Counted from the stretch's first letter, positions 32,119-43,038 are shown. The stretch: DNA of 64,000 bases from Aphanomyces cochlioides (GCA_019828595.1 JAHQRK010000005.1:3100001-3164000), one strand, 5' to 3'. Notes: generated by a model not told the origin, from the letters alone. Numbers and translations: made by a program.

Positions 32119-32824
32119 GGGATTTTGTGAATTTAATTCGAGACAAGGGCAAAGTCACCACGAGAGAATGTTGTAATTGGATTTGTGAGAATGTGGTTGC
32201 GATGGATTTGCAAGTGGAGTCTACTGCTTGAGAGAGAACGTCCAGCACAGATTTGTCCATGGAGAGAGCGTGTGGTGGCAACTTGGCCGTTGTTTGACAG
32301 GAAGCCTTGTCTGGCTCGATCGACGAATCGTCAGGACAAAAAATTGAATCGATGTTTCAAGCATGTGCATGCAACATGGAGGTTTCCCGACAGGAGTGCA
32401 CCTATGTTGCGATTTAGACCAGCACCCTCCAAAGAATATTCAAAGCCCACAATGCTGTTGAAACTGTAGATATGAGGGTGCACAAACGCACCTCCATAGC
32501 CCCCCCCCACACACACACAACAACCCCTACAGAGGCTTTAAAGTCATCTCCGTTGGGGAAGTCAAAAGTGTTTTGGATCTTGGGCTTTTGTTTGTCGCCT
32601 CGACGACAGGATCTCTCGACGACGGACAGTCCTACCTCCATTAGTTTATGTGTTGGAATAGTGTTTCCCGTGGTTCCAACCACGTGTTGTCCACAACTTA
32701 CCGCACCCAGCAGTGGAGGTTGAGGGATCAGTCGATTCTGCTGTGAAAAACTGACAAGGACTGACATGGATTGTTGGATTTACCACAGACGACAAGGACA
32801 CGACACACCACGGCGACGGCACGA
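32119..32824. other. Intergenic region 3' of the NOS gene
   Basis: A pyrimidine-rich run CCCCCCCC followed by an ACAC repeat lies at about 32500-32520. Overlapping open frames on both strands show no domain. Confidence 0.45.
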
Positions 32825-35800
32825 TTAAAAGATATCTTCGACGTAATCGCCAGCATCAATGAGCGGCTTGACGAGATGGGGATGCATGGCGAGAAGAGTC
32901 TTCTTGACTTGGGAGGCCATCACTTGGCTCCCACACACATAAACTTTGGCTTGATTTTGCAGCAGCGTGCGCACTCGCGTCGAGTCCGCTCGGAGAACAT
33001 CTTGGACGTACTGTTTGGGGTGCACTGGGGATCTCGAATAGGCCACGGACAAATGATCCAAGTTGGCTTTCGACTCCTTTGGGTAGAGCTGGTCGTTCAA
33101 GTCGCGACAGCCGTAGTAAAGCACTCGCTGCTCACGATGTTTGGAGCTGTCTTTGATCCATTTGAGCCATGGTTTGCTCTGTCTCGATGGAGGTTTCGCG
33201 AGCCAGAAGCTGCGGAAGGGAGCAATGCCAGCTCCATTGGCAATCATCAATGTGGGGCGAGTATGATCCAAGTGGAACGACGAGCTTGGACTCACGTACA
33301 ATCGGACGCTCTTTCCACGTTTGATGCTCGCCAAGTAGGCACTGCAGAGGCCAAGCCTGTCGCCAATGAGCGCTTGACGAGCCGTGATTTCAATGAGCGC
33401 AGAGGATGTCGAAGGCGACGAGGAGATGGAAAAGAGTCGCGGGGACGTACGAGGCAAGGCTAGAAGCAGTTCATCCAGCGGGATTCTCGACGCCACAGTC
33501 GCAAACTCGACGAGAAACTCGCCGACGCTTGTTTTCGAGTCGTCCAGCCATTTCGCATGAGCCGTCATGGAGAGCGAGAAGTACTGGAGCTGAATCTTGG
33601 CGTCGCTGCCGAGCGAGGCGTACTGCATCGTGAGTTTCGTCAGTCCAAACGGAACGGGGGCACTGAGATCAATCCAGTCGCGCACGATTTCAAGCCACGT
33701 GAGTCCTCCACGGAGATACGCTGGCGCAAAGTCGCTGGAGATCTTGACGTACTGCGAGCTGTCGACTTTTGACAGCGCGTGGAGCACGCCTTGCACAACT
33801 TTGGTGGCATTTTGAGGCAAGATCGCCAAGTGGTCTCCTGCTTGATAGGTCGTAGCAGTGGCAACTTTATAGCGGTAGTTGATCGTCCTGCGGTTGGGCG
33901 CATTGACCAGCACGACTGCACTCTCCATGGTAGCATTGGCAATACACTTGTCCGAGGGAGCAGGTCCAAGCGGCTCGGAGCTTAGCTCGACGAGATCTTG
34001 AGCGTTGGAGCCATCGCCTTGATTGACACCATGGACATCGACGAGGTCACTATAAAATAGTTTGAACGACCGCTTCATGTCTTTTGTCTCGTCGCCAGCA
34101 CCTTCGAGGCAAACGTTGGCCTTGCACCGCTTCAATTGAGATGCAATATCAAGCGCGCATGCATTAAAGTTGGCGTAGGCGGACGAGCCAAGGCCAAAAA
34201 TGTACGCGTGCACCTTGGACAAGTCGCCTTGGAAGTCAGAGAGCTTCTCCACGAACGCTTTCGCATTAGCTGGCGGTCCGCCCGTGCCAAATGTCGACGT
34301 GACGATGATGAGCGAGCATGGCTCCTTGAGTTTCGTCAAGTCACAAGCGTTCAGCGGCTCGCAAATGGATTTGATGTTGGCAGCGGCCATGGTGCTTTGG
34401 ATCGCCGACGCGAAGGATTCCGACATGCCAGTCTCCGAGCCGTAGTGGATGTACACTGGATGGGACACTAGACTCAGTGTCGCCTCTTCAGGGGTTTCCA
34501 CGACGGTGGCAGCAGACGGAACTTGTTCCAAGAGGGTGCGGATGTTGTCGGTGGGCATGATGAACGTCGGCTTGATGATAAAGTTGACCATCTCTTGGTG
34601 AAAGACTGCCGTCGTTGAGCCACCGACTGGAGGGACGATCCAGACCCAGTCGGCGGGGATGAAACCACGCGTTTGCATTTCCTTGGCGTGGTGACGCACA
34701 AACGACTCGGAGGCGGTGTGGTGGTCAATGATGGTCAGTCGTTCTTCTTGGAAGCTGTAGAGCACCGCAGCATTGAGCTCGACGGCAGCACGGTCTTGCC
34801 AGAGAGAGCGAGGGGCAGTCGTATCCATGTTCATGGCTTTCGCCACGGGTTCGAGGAGGTTGTAGCGTTGGATGTCGAGAAAGTTGCGACTGGCGATTTC
34901 ACTTCCCATGTACCAGCCATTGAATGGAGCGCAGGGGTATTGAATGCCGCCGACGTCCAAGCAGAAGTTGGAGATCGCAGGAACGGCGTGCCACTTGAGC
35001 TTCATGTCGGCAATGCCGCTGTATTCAGGATGCTTGATATCCACGAGCACTTGGACATGGTCAGGCAGCTCGTTCAAGACTGGAACGGCGTCGGGGGCAT
35101 TGCCTTGTGTGATGAGGGGAAGCACGTCGAAGGGAGTGCGACGCTGTGGAGGCACCCATCCCAAGTGAATCGCGACTTTGGTCAAGTCGACGTTGGCAGG
35201 GTCGCCCAGGATGGAGCCATCGGGTTGCTCGTAGCCAGCAAAGCGAAGCAGTTGGTTGTTCCAGATCTTGGCGCTCGTCGTCTCGCCAGGCATCAACTGG
35301 GGAAAGACTGTCATGAGCGAGTTGATGACTCGGTTTCCATCTTGCTCTTGAAGAGTCGTTTCCAAGTGCTCGACGCACTTTGTGAAGATTTCGTGGCTCG
35401 ACAACTTGGTGTTCGCATCTGCGCCACGCGCGTCGATCAAACTGATGTTTCGCCATTGGATGCGCATGATGCACCGCGAGGCATTACGCCATGCCAGTCG
35501 CACGCCATACTCGAGCTCTTCCCGCGTTTGAAAGTACGTGCCTGTGGTCATGATTGTGTCTTGGACTTCCGCAGCCCGCGAGGCAAGCCCAGCGAGGCCA
35601 TGAGGGTGGCAGTCGCGGTAATACTCGAGCAAGAACTCATACGCCTCTCGCCAAACTTGCTCGAGGCTGCGATTTGCATCGACGGTCGGCTGGTTGGTTT
35701 TGTCCATCATGGCAGCTTGGCATTGGTTTTCTTGGCACCCCACGCCGTAGAGCGTCTTGTGTTCGGCGGCAAGTCGCGTGGGGTCGTACTGGACTTTGTC

Positions 35801-36001
35801 GCTTGTTGTTAAGAGCGTGACTGCGAATGGGAATTTCGTGATGGGGGCGCCTTCGCTAAAGGGACAACGGCTCACTGGCTTGGCCGCTGCGGTGTCTTTC
35901 TCTTCTAGAACCATCCCGCGGGTTGGAAGGTAATTTGAAAAATGGAATGTCGAGCTAAAGTTAGATCGCAAGTCATGCCAGCCTGGGCGAACGTGACTCA
36001 C
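32825..36001 (-). CDS. Nitric oxide synthase, oxygenase plus reductase, single exon
   Basis: One exon of 1058 residues. The oxygenase domain (about 65-490) has the zinc-thiolate C-x4-C (C89, C94), the heme-ligand cysteine C177 in AWRNASRCIMRIQW, the arginine-binding E369 in NGWYMGSEIASRNF, and pterin-site residues in ADWVWIVPPVGGST. The linker (about 485-515) is short and has no basic amphipathic helix, so no calmodulin site is visible. The FMN domain starts at about 516 (HYGSETGMSESFA). The FAD/NADPH module has RLFSISSSPS, GLCSAYLAS, NGAGIAPFRSFW and VYVCGSQ. All cofactor motifs of animal NOS are present, so it should convert L-arginine to NO and citrulline using NADPH. The Gly usually next to the heme Cys is Met. 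A second ATG (35914, MVLEEKD) is an alternative start. A 379-residue open frame on the other strand is an antisense artefact. Confidence 0.93.
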   Translation of the reverse strand: MSHVRPGWHDLRSNFSSTFHFSNYLPTRGMVLEEKDTAAAKPVSRCPFSEGAPITKFPFAVTLLTTSDKVQYDPTRLAAEHKTLYGVGCQENQCQAAMMDKTNQPTVDANRSLEQVWREAYEFLLEYYRDCHPHGLAGLASRAAEVQDTIMTTGTYFQTREELEYGVRLAWRNASRCIMRIQWRNISLIDARGADANTKLSSHEIFTKCVEHLETTLQEQDGNRVINSLMTVFPQLMPGETTSAKIWNNQLLRFAGYEQPDGSILGDPANVDLTKVAIHLGWVPPQRRTPFDVLPLITQGNAPDAVPVLNELPDHVQVLVDIKHPEYSGIADMKLKWHAVPAISNFCLDVGGIQYPCAPFNGWYMGSEIASRNFLDIQRYNLLEPVAKAMNMDTTAPRSLWQDRAAVELNAAVLYSFQEERLTIIDHHTASESFVRHHAKEMQTRGFIPADWVWIVPPVGGSTTAVFHQEMVNFIIKPTFIMPTDNIRTLLEQVPSAATVVETPEEATLSLVSHPVYIHYGSETGMSESFASAIQSTMAAANIKSICEPLNACDLTKLKEPCSLIIVTSTFGTGGPPANAKAFVEKLSDFQGDLSKVHAYIFGLGSSAYANFNACALDIASQLKRCKANVCLEGAGDETKDMKRSFKLFYSDLVDVHGVNQGDGSNAQDLVELSSEPLGPAPSDKCIANATMESAVVLVNAPNRRTINYRYKVATATTYQAGDHLAILPQNATKVVQGVLHALSKVDSSQYVKISSDFAPAYLRGGLTWLEIVRDWIDLSAPVPFGLTKLTMQYASLGSDAKIQLQYFSLSMTAHAKWLDDSKTSVGEFLVEFATVASRIPLDELLLALPRTSPRLFSISSSPSTSSALIEITARQALIGDRLGLCSAYLASIKRGKSVRLYVSPSSSFHLDHTRPTLMIANGAGIAPFRSFWLAKPPSRQSKPWLKWIKDSSKHREQRVLYYGCRDLNDQLYPKESKANLDHLSVAYSRSPVHPKQYVQDVLRADSTRVRTLLQNQAKVYVCGSQVMASQVKKTLLAMHPHLVKPLIDAGDYVEDIF

Positions 36002-36633
36002 ACGTCAAATTGCATTCATACAGTTCGTATCGTCATCGCAGGTCGAAACAGAGTGGCATGAGCCACGCGCAGTTTAATGCCATGAACTTACTCAAGAAGT
36101 GTCTTCTAACGCAGAGATGGCCAAGCCATGGAACGGTCCTTGTCGGCGAAATAACGCTCGTCAGTCGGGCAGTCCATCCTCTCCATGGAAATCAAAAACC
36201 GCTCGTGACATTGTCAGAGGACAAGCTCAGATTCACACAACGTATTAGTACATATCATCACCACAGTTGGATGATACTGACCAAGATGCGTTTGCATCGG
36301 CGAGAATGCCGCCTTTCCATCATCACGTCTCCGTAAATGACGCCAGGGACATTTCAACGGCGTGATATTATTATACCCATGACTCCCCACTTGGCGCTAA
36401 CGAACGGTCTCTCATGACACGAAGCGTCTTTTTTCCTTCCATGCACTCCATTTGAGATGTAATCTTCCGTTTCTCTTTCACCAAGGCGTCCCATGACTTT
36501 GCGCCGCGTTTGAAAGGTTGCAAATTGTACATTCTTCACATATTTCAAATGTCTCACCTTTCTCACCCTCTATATAGAATATATCTCTGCCAGTTTCTAT
36601 ATTATACCCTGAAAAGCCTATACTTTATTCAAG

Positions 36634-36984
36634 TTAAAAGTGCCATCCGGTACATTTTGACCAGGTACATAGGATGGTTAGCCAATCAAAATTTGATATT
36701 GGCGAGATATGTTGATCGGTTTCATGGAAACTCCAGAGTCGAAGTTGCCATGAGACACAAAGTTGAGAAAACGCAGGAGAGAACTTTCCAGGACGACCGC
36801 GACAGCCCCGATCAGCCGAGTCAAGTGTGTGTATGGCATTAGCATTCATGCGATCGATCGTTTGTCGGAGCGGCACAGCCATCTCATTGATAGATCGCAC
36901 GTATGGTTGCCCCTCAGTTGCATGTCGTTGTTTGGCCGCACTTGCCGTCGCGAGCCCCAGTAGTACAGCGGAGTGATGGACCAT
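36634..36984 (-). CDS. Candidate small secreted protein (weak)
   Basis: The frame from ATG 36984 gives 116 residues with a signal-peptide-like start (MVHHSAVLLGLATASAAKQ) followed by HATEGQPYVRSINEMAVPLR. No domain is recognised and the C-terminal half is poor in coding character. The frame also extends upstream to 37143 without the signal at its end. It could be a small effector-type secreted protein or chance. Confidence 0.25.
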   Translation of the reverse strand: MVHHSAVLLGLATASAAKQRHATEGQPYVRSINEMAVPLRQTIDRMNANAIHTLDSADRGCRGRPGKFSPAFSQLCVSWQLRLWSFHETDQHISPISNFDWLTILCTWSKCTGWHF

Positions 36985-37904
36985 TTGGCAGAAAGCGAAA
37001 TGTTCTCGGTCGTGGCGAGAGCTGTTTGTCTGCAATTGCCACGGAAATGGCCCAGGTGTAGCTAAGGAATCGACCATCTTGCCTATGTACGATTGTGTTT
37101 GGTTGTGGCGTGGGTTTCTGTCTGATTTTGCCACGACAGACACATGTGCTGAGCAATGTTTATTGTAGATAAGTTGGACAGGAATTTGCCGTCACGTTGC
37201 CGCCATGAAGGCCCAGCTCAGACTGTTTCGTTTTCAACGGCCTGGTGGTTTTCCATCGTCTGGGTTGGAGAAGTCCAGATAGGACGTATGTGCCTGACAT
37301 CTTTTGTAGGGCAAAGGCCACCAAAGACTATCCTACCGACACGTACAACTGCAATCCATTGTGATCACATGCACTCCATCGAGTTGATACCTGAACCACA
37401 TAAAGAAGTTTTATGATCAAGTGCAGGACACGCTTTGTGAAATTCTCGAGATTGTACATACAACGACTTGCAGCGCTTCTCAATCATGCCTTTGCTTACA
37501 GACGGTATCATGCTTGGCGGGGCACTGATAGCTTGATGCCCGTAATGTTCTTGGTGTCAATTACCTCGCCTCAGATCTAGACGAAATGGCATGCTGATTT
37601 CCATTTTATGTGCTGTGATTGACGAGTCCTTGTCCATCAAGTCGCCTTTCGTATTACTGATGTTCCTTTGCTCAGTATTTCAATGACGGCATGGGGAAGT
37701 CATCAATTCCACAATGTGCAAAACGAACACATTTGCCTATGTCGCCCCCTCTGAGTTTACCATTGCTAGCAGAACTCTTTTCTGACTTTGCTGAGCATCG
37801 AGACCATCATACACTGGGGGACATCTCCGCGAACTATACTTCCTTGGTTCTTGCAGCTATTTTGAGTTGTCCCCTCACTGTGATAATACCCACTGACATT
37901 TACA

Positions 37905-37966
37905 AAACCCCTACACCCCTTCAAGTCTATACTGTAACCCCTAAATAACCCCTACACCCCTTGGAA
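37905..37966 (-). repeat. C-rich telomere-like / potential G-quadruplex tract
   Basis: Two direct copies of AACCCCTACACCCCTT (about 37908-37923 and 37948-37963) flank ACCCCTAAATAACCCCT. On the minus strand this gives six runs of at least four G within about 60 nt, similar to degenerate TTTAGGG repeats. It lies about 90-150 nt before the UTP3 start. Confidence 0.6.
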
Positions 37967-38056
37967 AGGAAATTGAGTTTATTGATTGGCTGATGGCTGA
38001 CCAATCAGATGGCATCTTATTCTCACCAATCAATTGAAGTTGAGCCAAAAGATAAA

Positions 38057-39655
38057 ATGGGTCGACGAGGACGGCATAGCGCCAAGACTGGCGACGGCGG
38101 TGCGGAACGCCGCTTGGCCAAGAGGCTAGAAGAACAACGCAAGGGAAAGAAGAAGAATTTCCAGAAAGCTGACGATGATCTTGTTTTCCACGACGACCCG
38201 TCAGATGACAACAATGAAGACGAAGGCAACAGCGATGAAAGCGAAGAGAGTGAGCAAGAAGTCATGCAATTGAACGACACAGACGACGAAAGCGAATTGG
38301 AAGAACGCGACGACCTAGGTGATGAAGAGTTTGACGAAGAAGAGTTTGCCGAGGAGAAAGAACGCGTGCAAAAGATGAAAGACCAGTGGGGCTCGTCCAA
38401 GAAGCAGTTTTACTCTGCGGATACTGCCGACTATGAAATGGATTCCGATATGGAAGACATTGCCAAGGATGAAGAAGAAGCTGCTCTTGAATTGCAACGC
38501 AAACAGGCTGAACTCATGGACGAAGACGATTTTGCAGTCACGGGTGGGGAAACCTCTCAAGCTGTTGATGAAGACGAAGAAGCTCGTGTCGGCGATGCTC
38601 TTGCCGACATTCCTCTCGTGTACGATGACGCGACAAACACAGACACAGCAGTCGAACAAGTGGAGAAAGATTTCTCCAAGTTGTCAAAGAAGGAAAAGCT
38701 TGCCTTTGTCCAACAGTAAGTCATCGTGTCTCTGCAATTTGTCATTCATGTCCATCTCGTAGAGCTTCCCCCGAACTCTTGGGCCTTTTGGACGAACTCA
38801 ATCTATACTTGGCGCAGTACGAGGAAAACATTCGACCCGCCGTCGAAAAACTCCGTGAATGGAATACGCGCCATGGCAAATTCGCGACTGGTCTTGCCTT
38901 CATGGAGATGAAGCAAGAGCTTGTCCTCAACTACACGATGAACATTTGCTTCTACTTGCAATGCAAAGCCCAGGTATGCCTCGAAGCAACCTAAAGCTCC
39001 ATTTGCTCATCATGACAATCTCCAGGGAAAGAGCATGACGGATCATCCCGTATTGACACACATCTTGAGCCTCCGAGAGAAACTCACGCAGTGTGAAAAG
39101 ATCGATCAGCCCCTTGACGATCAACTGGACGTCCTGCTGAATGAACCAGTTCCGGACACAATTGAGGAAGAACCTGTCGAGGAAGACGACGGCATGGACG
39201 CCTTCTTTGACAGGGAGGAGGAAGAACTGACTCAAGATGTACAAGAAACGTCCAAGGCCAAGAAATCTGCCAAGCGAAAGCAAGCTCCAGTTGTCGTTGA
39301 TGAAGAAGCGGATGCGTTCTATGAAGCTGTGGCTCAAGCCAAGAAGTCGCAGAAGAAACTCAAGGCCGAGTTCTACACGCATGAACCCAAGATTGTCGAG
39401 TCTGAATTCAACGAAGACGACGACGATGAGGACAAGAAGCGTGGCGCCACATACCAAATGATCAAAAATAAAGGTCTCAAAGCACACAAGTCCAAGATCA
39501 ACCGGAATCCGCGCGTCAAGAAGCGCATGCAGTACAAGAAAGCGCTCGTGCGACGAAAAGGTCAAGTCCGAGATGTCCGAACCGGCGAAGCGGCTCGTTA
39601 TGGCGGCGAACTCACCGGTATCAAGGCCAATATTACTCGCAGTCGCAAGCTATAA
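38057..39655 (+). CDS. UTP3: UTP3/SAS10, small-subunit processome component
   Basis: Three exons, 38057-38715, 38763-38973 and 39026-39655, give 499 residues. The start is MGRRGRHSAK; an in-frame ATG at 38009 is a poorer choice because the family begins with GRR-type basics. The N-terminus is highly acidic (about residues 40-200). The SAS10/UTP3/C1D domain lies at about 220-310 (ASPELLGLLDELNLYLAQY, HPVLTHILSLREKL). The C-terminal SAS10 domain is present and basic (GATYQMIKNKGLKAHKSK, NPRVKKRMQYKKALVRRKGQ and TGIKANITRSRKL). The protein acts in the nucleolus in early 18S rRNA maturation. The gene converges on NDUFA5 with 73 nt between stops. Confidence 0.95.
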
Positions 39656-39728
39656 GTCTCACAAACACAACATCATGTATTTCCATTCGAGCCATGTTCA
39701 TATACAGGTTTATATGGAGTCGTGGCGC

Positions 39729-40179
39729 TTATTGTTCCTTGGGTGCAACCGGGGGTTCCCACAAACGCCATTCTACATCGCGCATGTGAGATTTGCAAGT
39801 CGTGGACACTAGCCATCGTACCAGCATACTTGGGGATCAAGAACAATTCATCTTCAGCTTGTTCTATCAGCTCTTCGACTTGGCCACAGTTGATGAGCGC
39901 TTCGACCTTGTTTTCGTCTTCGTTTCCCGTGACAACCTTGAGGCGAAAGTTGGTGATTTGCTCGACCGACGTACGGTAATGGCAGTCGGGCAAATGCGTC
40001 TATGTTCGATGTGAGCCTTCCAAAACACTTCCATAAAGGTGTACCTGGGTGGCCTTGAGAGTTTCGCCGTAGATCTTGATAAGATCATTGCGCCAGTTTG
40101 GGTTCACAGGCAGACCCACAAGGCCCGTGGAGGTCTTCTTGACCACAGCCATCGACAAAGCGCGCGTCGCTCGGAACAT
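39729..40179 (-). CDS. NDUFA5: Mitochondrial complex I subunit NDUFA5 (B13)
   Basis: Three exons, 40179-40045, 39999-39822 and 39772-39729, give 118 residues, matching the usual 115-120. Motifs: TGLVGLPVNPNWRNDLIKIY, YRTSVEQITNFRLKVV, INCGQVEELIEQAEDEL and the terminal FLIPKYAEWRLWEPPV. The last exon was found by frame: reading straight through past LIPKYAG would give an atypical tail, whereas a 49-nt GT-AG intron restores the conserved W-WEP ending. The subunit is a peripheral-arm accessory protein of NADH:ubiquinone oxidoreductase in the mitochondrial inner membrane. Confidence 0.93.
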
Positions 40180-41105
40180 CCTGTCCTTCCGCCACCACAA
40201 AAGTCAAAGTAGACAGTCATGCAGCTTCCTCCGTAAGTACGAAGCGTACTTACATTAAAACGTACGTTAAAGTACACATGTGAGAATTCGCATCCCTTTC
40301 TCGAAGCTCTATCGAAAGCGGGACCACCGCTGAAGTGTCGGCATGGAGAAGCGTCCGCTAGAGCTGTCATTTGAAGTTTATTAACTTGGTAGAGTATTGT
40401 GGAGGGCAGAGGTGTGCTGCGATGCCAAACAATGTCGAAGACGACGTTGACCGAGGATATATCATGAATATCAAAGCAACCTCTTGCTTAGGGCACAATG
40501 CAACCGACAAATGTGGACTCTCCAACTTGGCATGCTCTAATCGTCGACTTAGTTGACGAAAGCCCGACCATGCCTCACCGCCATCTCCCTGCAGGACCAA
40601 GATATTCAATCCTGGACAACCTCCCTCGCGACAACTTTTCAACTTTCAATTTCTCCATCGCGTGATACTCGAATGCTGGCAACTCTCAATGTCAATCGAC
40701 GGAACAGTCCAAATATGCGCGTAGCGGGCGTATCAAGAGTCATTGAGCTAGTCGTCCGTGATTTCTGTTTGCTGGTCTCCCTCGCAGAACCCTTTGGATG
40801 TCAGCTTTGACATGTGCAAGGCGATATTTGGCCTCATGCACTCCGTTCGTATCAGCTTTGATTCCTAGCACCAAGGACACTGCTTTGCATTGCAAAGCTT
40901 GGCTTCGACTGACGTGGGGAAGTCTTGAGTCGCCTCTGGAGTGCGCAGACGACTTGGACAGCTCATGCCTTCCATGTTGATTGCAGTCAATTTATAAAAA
41001 ACCTAGGTTTTTAACTCGTACTTAAGAGGGTACAAATATCGGACTGCCCGAGACGTTCGACCAATATCTGTTTGGTGGCGACGAGCTCAACCCGGAAGTG
41101 CTGCC
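40180..41105. other. Intergenic region between NDUFA5 and NTF2
   Basis: A short palindrome GTAAGTACG-AAG-CGTACTTAC lies at 40233-40253, about 55 nt upstream of the NDUFA5 ATG. Open frames at 40367-40642 and 40553-40810 show no domain. No gene is supported. Confidence 0.45.
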
Positions 41106-41571
41106 ATGTCTGCGACCGAGATTGGAAACCAATTCGTCAAGTTCTACTACGACACTTTCGACAACAACCGAGCGGGATTGTCTCCCCTCTATGTACGTAT
41201 CGCGATTTTGTATGGTTGAGAATGACATGCTCATTCAACTAGATGGCCAACTCGACGCTCACATTTGAACAAGCGACTGTTCAAGGCCAACAAGCGATCA
41301 TTGAGAAATTCAATACCCTACCCAAGACGCAACACAAGACCGACACGATCGACATCCAGCCATCGCTGAATGAATCGTCCATTTTGATCTTCGTCACGGG
41401 CAAAATGATTGTATGTTGATGGATTGCAACGAGATGGACCGCTCACGAGTCGTGCGTGTGTAGATTGATTCGAACCCACCGCTGCAATTCACCCAAGTGT
41501 TTCAGTTGGTTGCACATCAACCCGGCCAATTCTATGTCCACAACGACATTTTCCGCCTCATTTATGGTTAA
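41106..41571 (+). CDS. NTF2: Nuclear transport factor 2
   Basis: Three exons, 41106-41192, 41243-41410 and 41464-41571, give 120 residues, the typical family length. Sequence landmarks are the N-terminal GNQFVKFYYDTFDNNRAGLS, then STLTFEQATVQGQQAIIEKF, the central ILIFVTGKMI and the C-terminal FTQVFQLVAHQPGQFYVHND ending FRLIYG. NTF2 is a homodimer that carries Ran-GDP into the nucleus through FG nucleoporins. The introns are 50 and 53 nt. Confidence 0.95.
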
Positions 41572-41815
41572 ACCTCGCAGCGAACCCCATGTAGTCTCTG
41601 CAGGTCACTTTGAATATCACTGAGATAACGATGCTCTCTCTATTTTTCCTTGGTGTCTTCCATGCGCTTCTCTTCCTCGCTCGTCCATCGTTCATTGCGT
41701 CGTCAGTCAACTCCACTCTCCGTATCAGTTACCAGTCTTATTTTGTAACGTCTTGGAGCTTCCAAGCGCCATCATCTCCAGGCAGGTCCGCCTTCCCAGC
41801 ATTGTTTTCTAGGCC

Positions 41816-42446
41816 ATGGCGTCGCCTGCCCGACCGAAAGGCGACAAGGTACCATTCACTGTCATTGTCAAATCTAGAGGAGTGCGTTGTAGCCACGTAT
41901 TACGTTGATGGAGCGACAGGACAAAGAGACTGGAAATGCACCCATGTTGGCGCAACTCAGAGTAACCCGGCGCTGACCCAGTCCATATCACCTTGCTTTC
42001 CTTTTAGATTACAGAGCTAGACAAGCTCGTGGCCCGCGTCAAGCAAAAGCAAGCGCTATGCAACGACCTCGTCCTTCACTACACCAAAGAGCTCGAACAT
42101 ATCGACAAGGAATGCAAAAAGATCCATGAGCGCTACGATCCTCTCTGCAAACGCCTCGAGCAACGCCTTGTCGAGCAGGAGACGCAAAAGCGACAGTACG
42201 AAGAGATCTCAAAGTCCTTTGGCGACGTACAATCCATGAGTCACTGACGATTGACATGAGCCGCGGTTGTAGATCTTGAATACGACCAAGTTAAGACTCA
42301 AGAATAGCCAAACCGACGGCATTCGCAACCTTCGGCGTGAAGCCAATATGGAATTGACGGACAGCCGAGGGTTTGCCGCCGACAGAGACAGCACGTTTAA
42401 GCAGAAGAGCAGTCGTCATGCAGCCGTTTCATTAAACAAGAAATGA
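41816..42446 (+). CDS. Small coiled-coil protein, function unknown
   Basis: Four exons, 41816-41848, 41893-41961, 42008-42226 and 42273-42446, give 164 residues. Every junction is GT-AG and keeps the frame. The N-terminus is MASPARPKGDK then PRITLMERQDKETGNAPM. Most of the rest is a strongly charged coiled coil (ITELDKLVARVKQKQALCND, HYTKELEHIDKECKKIHERY, LVEQETQKRQYEEISKSF). I do not recognise a family. Such short coiled coils occur in centrosomal, cytoskeletal and tethering complexes. It sits between NTF2 and the GOLGA7-like gene in the same direction, 72 nt from the latter. Confidence 0.7.
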
Positions 42447-42518
42447 AAGGTTCTCATCTAAAGATCCAAAGGGACACTAAAGTCCGTGAAGCGGATCACC
42501 CTCGACGTGAAACGACTC

Positions 42519-43038
42519 ATGAGCCGAGAGGCGCTGCTTCGAGACGAGGAAGACGACGAAAGCATTGTCCTAGCAAGGCTCGGTGCTGTCGGCAGCATCA
42601 CGATTGACGGATGGTCCAGTGCGTACGACGACACGTACCCAACGGCACTCAAAGGAATGAGTACGTCGTCTCCTCAACAGAAACGCTTGATAATGTGGGA
42701 TCTAGTTGCGCCGAATGAGTTCCACACGTGCATTGATGCGATCAACCAATGCGTTGACGACTACTACCCATGCATACCTTGCTTTGGGTGTGGATATCTG
42801 TGCTGCGTCGCGACCTTTGGGTTATCACTCCTCGTTCCACAGCCTTGCACCACAGATGTGCGTCTTCTCCCTTTCCCATAAGTCTAACCATCTTGGATAG
42901 CTCGAGAAGGCCATGGAGTTCGTCCTCCATCGCGTGAACAGCCGCGATGAGTTTTTATACCGCGGCATCGTTTGGAAGTTTGTTCGGCCGCATCATGCAC
43001 ACACGTCGTGGATCGAATTGAGGCAGCTCGCTTGCTAG
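42519..43038 (+). CDS. Golgin subfamily A7/ERF4-like palmitoyltransferase partner
   Basis: Three exons, 42519-42660, 42706-42857 and 42901-43038, give 143 residues. The ERF4 domain reads YPTALKGMIAPNEFHTCIDA (exon 1/2), then a cysteine-rich hydrophobic loop (CIPCFGCGYLCCVATFGLSL) and LEKAMEFVLHRVNSRDEFLY. In animals GOLGA7 and in yeast Erf4 stabilise a DHHC palmitoyltransferase acting on Ras at the Golgi/ER. Reading through the first intron is also open (45 nt) but would insert an unrelated stretch between LKGM and APNEF. The start is the first ATG in frame (MSREALLRDEEDDES); the frame is open slightly upstream without an ATG. The cysteine loop may be palmitoylated. Confidence 0.75.

Larger units (their letters stand above)
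36002..38056. other. Two-kilobase intergenic region
   Basis: It contains the NOS upstream region, a weak secreted-protein candidate (36634-36984, minus), CCAAT boxes (about 36677, 37981-38010) and a C-rich telomere-like tract near 37905-37966. No other gene is supported. Confidence 0.45.

Noticed and set aside
34673..35812. A 379-residue plus-strand open frame
   Set aside because: It is antisense to the NOS coding exon, which has complete cofactor motifs; the antisense frame has no domain.
39673..39771. Longer C-terminus of NDUFA5 by reading through
   Set aside because: The read-through tail is atypical; splicing 39773-39821 out gives the conserved YAEWRLWEPP ending and the family length.
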